Source: an uncultured Desulfobacterales bacterium
Lineage (GTDB): Bacteria > Desulfobacterota > Desulfobacteria > Desulfobacterales > JAFDCJ01
DNA length: 5,053 bases
Direction: 5' to 3'
Assembly: GCA_945787595.1 (NCBI GenBank)
Contig: CALZJV010000607.1
Coordinates: forward strand, 1-5,053
Shown piece after piece: positions 4,939 through 5,053 of this stretch. Both the position numbers and the translations under genes were made by a program. The notes beneath the pieces are model-generated. The model saw only the letters and a program-made list of their open reading frames with translations. It was not told the DNA's origin and did no database searches. Each line of letters begins with the position of its first letter. Position 1 is the first letter of the stretch.

Positions 4939-5053
4939 TCACACCCTTCCTAAAGCGAAGCCCTTGGCCATATGATTGCGTGCAAACCAGATTACCAGCA
5001 TTCCTGGTACAATCGTGAGCATACCGGCCGCGGCCAGCAGGCCATAGTCAAGA
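4939..5053 (-). CDS. glpQ: glycerol ABC transporter permease, C-terminal end (GlpQ type), partial
   Basis: Only the last 37 codons are in the window; the gene continues beyond 5053. The residues include the last membrane helix, GMLTIVPGMLVIWFARN, followed by HMAKGFALGRV and a TGA stop. This is the standard end of MalG-type inner-membrane permeases (binding-protein-dependent transport, KGFxxGxV tail). With a glpU and glpV homologue downstream, it is best read as one of the two permease subunits of the glycerol importer. The symbol follows the rhizobial glpSTPQUV usage and is not the E. coli phosphodiesterase of the same name. The stop codon is 5 bp from the repeat end of the downstream cassette. 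Confidence 0.85.
   Translation of the reverse strand, partial: LDYGLLAAAGMLTIVPGMLVIWFARNHMAKGFALGRV

Overview
The window is the downstream end of a glycerol uptake and phosphorylation locus read entirely from the minus strand. In transcription order (right to left) it holds: the last 37 codons of an ABC transporter permease (glpQ type), a small four-helix-bundle protein gene, a DUF2160 membrane protein (glpU type), a large periplasmic solute-binding protein (glpV type), a strong intrinsic terminator, a promoter-containing spacer, and a glycerol kinase gene (glpK) broken by two internal deletions. The permease-DUF2160-binding protein order is that of the rhizobial glycerol importer operon (glpSTPQUV). 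With glpK next door, the likely job is import of glycerol across the inner membrane followed by ATP-dependent phosphorylation.

The organism is a diderm bacterium: the binding protein has a Sec signal peptide without a lipobox. The spacers are rich in short-period tandem and inverted repeats, and a stand-alone four-helix-bundle gene is present. From general familiarity I associate this with Desulfobacterota-like or similar environmental genomes, but nothing here fixes the taxon.

The notable part is what has entered the spacers. Three non-coding or cassette units share one architecture: short-period (7- or 8-bp) tandem repeats at both ends, in inverted orientation. (1) Positions 4522-4933 carry the four-helix-bundle gene between perfect 24-bp inverted repeats, filling the gap between the glpQ stop and the glpU ribosome binding site. 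(2) Positions 4121-4202 form an 82-bp gene-less unit with 17/18 inverted ends, sharing a 14-bp module with unit 1. (3) Positions 1613-2006 form a nested inverted-repeat island lying between a good sigma70-type promoter (2081-2109) and the glpK ribosome binding site.

Two genes carry internal losses. glpK lacks about 18 codons after its Trp102 and about 15-20 codons including the GDQQAA catalytic-Asp segment. The first loss shifts the frame and the second restores it, but a stop intervenes. The four-helix-bundle gene appears to lack about 28 codons in frame. The binding protein and glpU look intact. Positions 1-185 hold no recognisable gene, only a small hairpin.
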